Source of the DNA: Sulfurovum sp. | GTDB taxonomy: Bacteria; Campylobacterota; Campylobacteria; Campylobacterales; Sulfurovaceae | Direction of reading: 5' to 3' | DNA: 36,147 bases | NCBI GenBank assembly: GCA_026991605.1 | Contig: JALXBG010000152.1 | Location: 1-36,147, forward strand | Part shown: positions 31,767-36,147 of the stretch, piece after piece | How the letters are laid out: every line of letters begins with the position of its first letter | Position numbering within the stretch: position 1 is the stretch's first letter | Translations under genes and position numbers: made by a program | Notes under the pieces: model-generated | Seen by the model: only the letters and a program-made list of their open reading frames with translations | Database searches by the model: none | Told to the model about the DNA's origin: nothing

Positions 31767-33509
31767 TTGAATAAAGCAGTTTTAGATTTTTTAAAAGACT
31801 ATACAGATGTAAAATCTATTAATAGACTACTTGTAACAACATTTCTTATATTGAAAAAAAAATCTAATATCAAAAATAATTTAATTCTTAATTTAATTAT
31901 TCAAGAAGAGAATACAAAAGAACTTGAAACACTTAATAAGTTTTTAGAACTTTTAAAAAAAATTAATCAATCATTTTGTTTTGAGCAACTTTTAGAACTT
32001 TTTGAATTTGTAATATCACCATCAGATAAATTAGTTAATGGAGCTATTTATACTCCTGATAATATTAGAGAATATATTACACAACAATCTTTTGAGACTT
32101 TAAAAATAAAATCTCTCAATAAAGTAAAAGTAGTTGATATAGCTTGTGGCTGTGGAGGCTTTTTAATAGATGCAAGTAGAGAGTTAAAAGTTAAAACAAA
32201 TAAGTCTTATAAAAAAATATTTCAAGAGAATATTTATGGTGTGGATATTCAGAAATATAGTGTAGAGAGAACAGAAATTCTTTTAGCATTATTGGCTATT
32301 TCAGAAAATGAAGATGAAAAAGAGTTTACTTTTAATATTTATCAAGGTGATAGCCTAAAATATGATTGGGAAGAGACAAAGTTTGATTTAATTCTTGGTA
32401 ATCCACCTTATGTTTGTTCTCGTAATATGGATGATGAAACTAAAGCGTCTATGAAAGAATGGAGTACCTGCAGAAGTGGACACCCTGATTTATATATTCC
32501 ATTTTTTCAAATAGGATATGAACTTTTAAAAGATAATGGGATATTAGGTTATATAACTGTCAATAGTTTTATAAATAGTGTTAATGGACGAGCAGTTAGA
32601 GAATATTTTGAGAAACAAAAAGCATTATTAAAAATAGTAGATTTTGGAGATGAGCAGATATTTCAATCAAGAATGACATATACTTGTTTATGTTTTATTC
32701 AAAAGGGTAGTAATGATTCAGTATTTTATACTCAAGAGAAATCAACCACTTTGCAAGGATTAGAAAAAATAAAGTTTATCGAAGAGAAATATGAAGATTT
32801 GGATTCATTTAAAGGTTGGAATTTAAAAAATAACAGTTTCATTAAAATCATAGAGTCTAGTGGAAAACCTTTTGGTGAGATATATGATACAAAAAGTGGT
32901 ATTGCTACATTGAAAAATCGTGTTTATATTTTCAAGCCAATAAAAGAAGATGATAAATACTACTATAAAGATGATAACATCCCTATAGAAAAAGAGATTT
33001 GTAAAAATATTATCAATAGTAACAAATTGGCTAAATATGATAAGTTTGATGAATTGGTTGAGAAGATTATTTTTCCATATAGACATGCTAAAGATGGTAA
33101 ACCTATTTTTATAGAAAAAGATAAATTTAAAATGAGTTATCCAAAAGCTTATACGTATCTTTGTGAATATAAAGAATTACTTTCTACACGAGATAAAGGA
33201 AAAGGAAAATATCCAGATTGGTATGCTTTTGGTCGAAGTCAATCATTAGAGAAGAGGAAAGAGAAACTATTTTTTCCTCAATTGGTAAAAAAAGGGTTTA
33301 AAACCTTTTATAGTGAAGATGAGAATTTATATTTTTATAATGGTATGTGTGCTTATGCTCCAAAGAAAGAGCTTATAAAACTTCAAAAAATAATGAAAAC
33401 TGATGAGTTTTGGAAGTATATTGAGAATAAAGCTAAACATTATGCTTCAGGATATTATGGATTGGGTCGGAATTATTTGAAAGATTTTGGTGTAAAAGAT
33501 GACAAATAA
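31767..33509 (+). CDS. N6-adenine DNA methyltransferase with TaqI/Eco57I-like specificity domain
   Basis: A 580-residue class I SAM-dependent methyltransferase. A helical N-terminal region (1-115) is followed by motif I VVDIACGCGGFLID (Asp124) and the catalytic motif IV LGNPPYVCS (Asn212-Tyr215), which marks exocyclic-amine adenine methylation. The C-terminal half (about 360-560) resembles the TaqI-type target-recognition domain: SGIATLKNRVYIF, EKIIFPYRHA, KLFFPQLV. The only possible start is a TTG immediately after the in-frame TAG of the HNH gene, with no clear ribosome site. Expression must rely on coupling or readthrough. Its stop overlaps the prmC start by 11 bp. It probably protects host DNA from the HNH nuclease. 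Confidence 0.88.
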   Translation: MNKAVLDFLKDYTDVKSINRLLVTTFLILKKKSNIKNNLILNLIIQEENTKELETLNKFLELLKKINQSFCFEQLLELFEFVISPSDKLVNGAIYTPDNIREYITQQSFETLKIKSLNKVKVVDIACGCGGFLIDASRELKVKTNKSYKKIFQENIYGVDIQKYSVERTEILLALLAISENEDEKEFTFNIYQGDSLKYDWEETKFDLILGNPPYVCSRNMDDETKASMKEWSTCRSGHPDLYIPFFQIGYELLKDNGILGYITVNSFINSVNGRAVREYFEKQKALLKIVDFGDEQIFQSRMTYTCLCFIQKGSNDSVFYTQEKSTTLQGLEKIKFIEEKYEDLDSFKGWNLKNNSFIKIIESSGKPFGEIYDTKSGIATLKNRVYIFKPIKEDDKYYYKDDNIPIEKEICKNIINSNKLAKYDKFDELVEKIIFPYRHAKDGKPIFIEKDKFKMSYPKAYTYLCEYKELLSTRDKGKGKYPDWYAFGRSQSLEKRKEKLFFPQLVKKGFKTFYSEDENLYFYNGMCAYAPKKELIKLQKIMKTDEFWKYIENKAKHYASGYYGLGRNYLKDFGVKDDK

Positions 33510-34320
33510 AGAAGCCCTAATCTGGGCAAACTTAGAGCTTAAAGAAGCCTGTGAACGACCTCCATATGAAGCAGAGTTATTACTCGCATACCATTTAAAA
33601 CAAGATCGTATGTATCTTATGACACATGATTGTGATGTTTTAGAAGATGTAGGTACGTATAAAACACTTATAAAACGCCGTGCCAAGAATGAACCTTATG
33701 AGTATATAGTGGGTGAAGCTAGTTTTTATGATATACATCTTCAAGTAGAAGAGGGTGTGCTTATCCCCCGTCCTGAGACGGAGATACTTATAGACTTAGT
33801 AGCAGACATCATAGAAAAAGAGCATATCACACGTATAGCTGAGATAGGGGTGGGGACAGGTGCTATCTCTATTGTGTTGGCACGTAAGTTCCCTGAGCTA
33901 CAGAGTATTGCTACAGATATATGTGATGCACCTTTACGTGTGGCACAGAAAAACATAGAGACTTTTGGTTTGGAAAAGCAGATAGAATTGAGAAAGTCAA
34001 ATCTTATAGATGAGGTGCGTGAGCCTGTCGAACTCGTGGTCTCTAACCCTCCTTACATTGCAGAAGATTTTCTACTAGAGTCAAATGTAGTTGACTATGA
34101 ACCTAAAGAGGCACTTTTTGGTGGTAGAGTAGGGGATGAACTTCTGAAACAAATCATCCTAGATGTGAAGAATAGAGGCATTAAGTGGCTTGCCTGTGAG
34201 ATGGGCTACGACCAAAAAGAACCACTCTCAGCTTTTGTTAATGAACTTGGAGTAAAATCCATACAATTTTACAAAGACTTAGCAGGCTTCGACAGAGGCT
34301 TTGTGATTGAACTCTTGTAG
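33499..34320 (+). CDS. prmC: release factor glutamine methyltransferase PrmC
   Basis: A 273-residue enzyme that methylates the glutamine of the GGQ motif in peptide-chain release factors RF1 and RF2. The N-terminal helical domain (WANLELKEACERPPYEAELLLAYHL) precedes the SAM fold with IAEIGVGTGAISIVLA. The catalytic NPPY appears in VVSNPPYIAED, and the usual LIPRPETEILID and GLEKQIELRKSNL blocks are present. The start codon lies inside the end of the methyltransferase gene (ATGACAAATAA), so the island now feeds translation into this core gene. The stop codon TAG is part of the GTAG of a REP-like element. Confidence 0.94.
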   Translation: MTNKEALIWANLELKEACERPPYEAELLLAYHLKQDRMYLMTHDCDVLEDVGTYKTLIKRRAKNEPYEYIVGEASFYDIHLQVEEGVLIPRPETEILIDLVADIIEKEHITRIAEIGVGTGAISIVLARKFPELQSIATDICDAPLRVAQKNIETFGLEKQIELRKSNLIDEVREPVELVVSNPPYIAEDFLLESNVVDYEPKEALFGGRVGDELLKQIILDVKNRGIKWLACEMGYDQKEPLSAFVNELGVKSIQFYKDLAGFDRGFVIELL

Positions 34321-34340
34321 GGTGCGTTTTCTAACGCACC
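34317..34340 (+). repeat. REP-like element (GTAG + hairpin), copy 1
   Basis: GTAG followed by GGTGCGTT-TTCT-AACGCACC, a perfect 8-bp stem with loop TTCT. The tetranucleotide-plus-palindrome design is that of repetitive extragenic palindromes mobilised by RAYT transposases. The TAG of GTAG is the stop codon of prmC. It has one compensated base change in each arm relative to copies 2 and 3. It may also act as a transcript-end hairpin. Confidence 0.65.
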
Positions 34341-34408
34341 ACGTAAGGAAACCTGAATACACTCACACTTACGCCGTAAGGCTTAATATAAATTAAGGAA
34401 AACAAATA

Positions 34409-34888
34409 ATGAATAAAAATTTTAGAATGGTAACCATGGCGTACCTTATCTTTACTTCTGCCGTACTGGGGATGATGCTCTATGCAGGCATCGTAGTGAC
34501 AGCCGTCACCTTTCATACAGAGGCATGGTTAGGTGCTGACTTATTGACACGTTTCCAAGAAGGGCAGATCATGACGGAAAACTTTTTACGTCTGTCATAT
34601 GTTGTCAATGTCCTGATAGTGGTAGTAGTACTTTATGAGGGTTACAAATTTAAAAAATTTGAACGTGACACTGTGACACAAGTGGCAACCTTTTTTGTCT
34701 TGGCTACAGCATTACTATTTTCTCAATACTACCTACCAGACATCATCTCTATGCAGCAGCAGGGTGAAGCCGTAACTAAGTCGGTTGCATTTCTCAATAC
34801 CCATAAAGGTTCAGAGATAAATTCTAAGATTTTGGCATTGTCGCTTTTAGTCTTAATAGTGCGTAATATGCAAAAAGCATGCAAGTAG
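34409..34888 (+). CDS. DUF4149-like membrane protein
   Basis: A 159-residue inner-membrane protein with four hydrophobic segments: about residues 8-32 (YLIFTSAVLGMMLYAGIVVTAV), 62-80, 90-108 and 140-153. Pattern and length fit the DUF4149 family, whose function I do not know. The AAGGA ribosome site is ten bases before the ATG. It follows prmC after an 88-bp gap that starts with REP copy 1. Its own stop codon TAG falls within the GTAG of REP copy 2. In related genomes I would expect it near M48 and prmC, making it part of the ancestral cluster. That neighbourhood is from memory. Confidence 0.75.
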   Translation: MNKNFRMVTMAYLIFTSAVLGMMLYAGIVVTAVTFHTEAWLGADLLTRFQEGQIMTENFLRLSYVVNVLIVVVVLYEGYKFKKFERDTVTQVATFFVLATALLFSQYYLPDIISMQQQGEAVTKSVAFLNTHKGSEINSKILALSLLVLIVRNMQKACK

Positions 34889-34908
34889 GGTGGGTTTTCT
34901 AACCCACC
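34885..34908 (+). repeat. REP-like element, copy 2 (left half of an inverted pair)
   Basis: GTAG followed by GGTGGGTT-TTCT-AACCCACC, a perfect 8-bp hairpin. The TAG is the stop codon of the DUF4149 gene. Same structure and loop as copy 1. With copy 3 in opposite orientation 42 bp away it forms a REPIN-like doublet. Confidence 0.7.
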
Positions 34909-34950
34909 AATAATAATGTATTATATTTTATTAAAACTATTGAATAATTT

Positions 34951-34974
34951 GGTGGGTTGGAAAACCCACCCTAC
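34951..34974 (-). repeat. REP-like element, copy 3 (inverted partner)
   Basis: Read on the minus strand it is GTAG + GGTGGGTT-TTCC-AACCCACC, matching copy 2 except for one loop base. The 42-bp AT-rich spacer between copies 2 and 3 holds nothing else. Its plus-strand end CTAC is followed immediately by the AGGAG ribosome site of the glycosylase gene. Confidence 0.7.
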
Positions 34975-34985
34975 AGGAGAATTGT

Positions 34986-35474
34986 ATGAGTGAACAGCTA
35001 CAGCATCCATTTGACCCTATTGTCTTTAAAGATACAGAGACTTTGATACTCGGTTCATTCCCAAGTATCAAGTCTTTTGAACATAACTTTTACTACGCAC
35101 ATCCTAGTAATAAGTTTTGGAAGATTTTAGAAGAGGTGACAACCTACCCCATAAACAACCGTGACCAAAAACTTTGGTTACTCAAAGAGGCGAAATTGGG
35201 GCTTTGGGATATGGTCAGAGAGTGTTCTCGTGACAACTCACTTGACAGCTCTTTGGAAAATGAAGAGGTCAATGACATCGCAGGTTTTTTAGAAGCGTAT
35301 CCTACCATCAAAAAACTAGCCTTTACAGGTAAAAAATCTGAAGCACTCTTTAAAACCCACTTCTCACACTTAGAAATAGAAACAGTCTATCTGCCTTCAC
35401 CGTCCTCAGCATATGCAGCGATGAAGTTTGAAGATAAAGTTTCGGCTTATAAAAAAGCCTTAGGATATGTCTAA
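34986..35474 (+). CDS. DNA-deoxyinosine glycosylase (uracil-DNA glycosylase superfamily)
   Basis: A 162-residue protein with the TIGR04274-type signature: LILGSFPSIKSFEHNFYYAHPSNKFWKIL at the start (shown here as consecutive conserved segments GSFPS, FYYAHPSN and FW) and LPSPSSAYA near the end. This matches the small MUG-like glycosylases that remove hypoxanthine or related deaminated bases in base-excision repair. FTGKKSEALFKTHF is the usual middle block. The start has AGGAG seven bases upstream, directly next to REP copy 3. Its stop overlaps the apaH start by one base (TAATG). Exact lesion preference cannot be told from sequence. Confidence 0.88.
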   Translation: MSEQLQHPFDPIVFKDTETLILGSFPSIKSFEHNFYYAHPSNKFWKILEEVTTYPINNRDQKLWLLKEAKLGLWDMVRECSRDNSLDSSLENEEVNDIAGFLEAYPTIKKLAFTGKKSEALFKTHFSHLEIETVYLPSPSSAYAAMKFEDKVSAYKKALGYV

Positions 35475-36147
35475 TGGCAGTTTGGGCTATTGGAGATATA
35501 CAGGGGTGTCATGGTTCTCTTATGGAACTCTTGGACAAAATAGAATTCACCCCCACTCATGATACACTATGGATTGCGGGAGACCTTGTCAACAGGGGTG
35601 AAGACTCATTGGAGACACTCTATTATCTATATAGTATTCGTGATAGTATTAAAGTTGTTTTAGGTAATCATGATATTGCCCTTATAGCAGCCTACTACGG
35701 CATCAAAAAATCCAATCCAACTATTGACCCTATACTTGCCTCTCCTGATGCTAAAATGCTTATAGATTGGCTTAGAGGACAGAAATTTTTACATGTGGAT
35801 TATCAACTAGGGTACTGCATGGCACATGCGGGCATCTCTCCTGAGTTTGATTTGGGCATGGCACTGTGTTATGCTCAACGTATAGAAGAACGCCTTCAAG
35901 CTGATGATGAAGATGTGAAGCTATGGCTTAAAAAGATGTTTAAAGATGGTGTAGATAGGTTTGACAGAGATGCAAGCAGTATTGATATTGATAAATATAT
36001 AATGTCTTCTTTTACCCGTATGCGTTATTGTTATGGTGACCATCGACTAGACTTCGACCAAAAAGGTGCACCGACAGATGCACTTCGCAAGAAAGGACTC
36101 AAGCCTTGGTTTGAGTGTGACAACCGTGCAGACATAGACCTCAAAAT
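35474..36147 (+). CDS. apaH: symmetrical bis(5'-nucleosyl)-tetraphosphatase ApaH, partial
   Basis: Absent from the ORF track because it runs off the right edge. From the ATG at 35474 an open frame of 224 codons reads MAVWAIGDIQGCHGSLMELL, then LWIAGDLVNRGEDSLETL, VVLGNHDIALIA and MAHAGISPEFD. These are the metallophosphatase motifs GDxxG, GDxxxRG, GNHD and the later histidine of ApaH, which splits Ap4A into two ADP. WLRGQKFLHVD and SFTRMRYC also fit ApaH. The start overlaps the glycosylase stop by one base, indicating translational coupling. The C-terminus is missing. Confidence 0.93.
   Translation, partial: MAVWAIGDIQGCHGSLMELLDKIEFTPTHDTLWIAGDLVNRGEDSLETLYYLYSIRDSIKVVLGNHDIALIAAYYGIKKSNPTIDPILASPDAKMLIDWLRGQKFLHVDYQLGYCMAHAGISPEFDLGMALCYAQRIEERLQADDEDVKLWLKKMFKDGVDRFDRDASSIDIDKYIMSSFTRMRYCYGDHRLDFDQKGAPTDALRKKGLKPWFECDNRADIDLK

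Noticed and set aside
31188-33509. Septu, retron or type I restriction locus
   Set aside because: The HNH protein resembles PtuB-type nucleases, but there is no PtuA-like ATPase, reverse transcriptase, HsdR or separate HsdS. The methyltransferase carries its own TaqI-like recognition domain.
34342-34380. CGTAAG / CTTACG short repeats between prmC and the DUF4149 gene
   Set aside because: Six-base arms with several possible pairings and no following T run. Too weak to call a hairpin or another REP copy.

Overview
The window looks like chromosomal DNA from a low-GC member of the Campylobacterota, probably a Sulfurovum- or Sulfurimonas-like bacterium. The evidence is an HsrA/HP1043-type orphan regulator with its characteristic C-terminus, RNase Y, CmoB, LpxK, a conserved M48 peptidase / prmC / DUF4149 neighbourhood, and promoters made of a TATAAT box behind T-rich DNA with a weak -35. 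No rRNA, tRNA, CRISPR array or complete insertion sequence was seen. Genus-level assignment is inference.

Layout. 0-8 kb: the end of acpS, a SixA-like phosphatase, a soluble hybrid histidine kinase with a small roadblock-like protein, radA diverging from plsC across a 27-bp perfect palindrome, then a minus-strand tlpA-like / ftsY / membrane-protein cluster. 8-12 kb: 5-formyl-THF cyclo-ligase, RNase Y (with a hairpin over its Shine-Dalgarno), a small unknown protein, an exported cyclophilin and cmoB. 12-16 kb: a degraded transposase-type helix-turn-helix tail, a GC-richer polX, and an exported Ig-like plus beta-propeller protein. 16-21 kb: the HsrA-like regulator, an MBL hydrolase, a DUF455 ferritin-like protein, lpxK, a seven-repeat exported propeller and argB. 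21.3-21.7 kb: a gene-free stretch with a well-formed class-I cyclic-di-GMP (GEMM) aptamer and a following hairpin. 21.7-27.6 kb: thrC, a LysM + 3D-domain protein, an Uup-like ABC-F ATPase and an M48 peptidase.

27.6-33.5 kb is an AT-rich accessory island inserted between the M48 peptidase gene and prmC. It starts with a DUF433 antitoxin and a truncated DUF5615 toxin. Then comes a tight four-gene operon: a soluble protein with two GHKL ATPase domains and a histidine-kinase-like H-box, a stand-alone receiver protein, an HNH endonuclease, and a TaqI/Eco57I-type N6-adenine DNA methyltransferase. The genes overlap by 8 bp, overlap by 8 bp, and are then separated by a single in-frame amber codon. 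I read this as a candidate restriction-modification-like defence system in which cleavage is controlled by a phosphorelay or ATPase sensor. It is the most interesting object in the window.

33.5-36.1 kb returns to core genes: prmC, a DUF4149 membrane protein, a deoxyinosine/uracil-type DNA glycosylase and a partial apaH. Three REP-like elements (GTAG plus hairpin) are interleaved with them, two supplying the stop codons of the genes they follow. Together with the transposase tail at 12 kb they suggest a REP/RAYT history in this genome.
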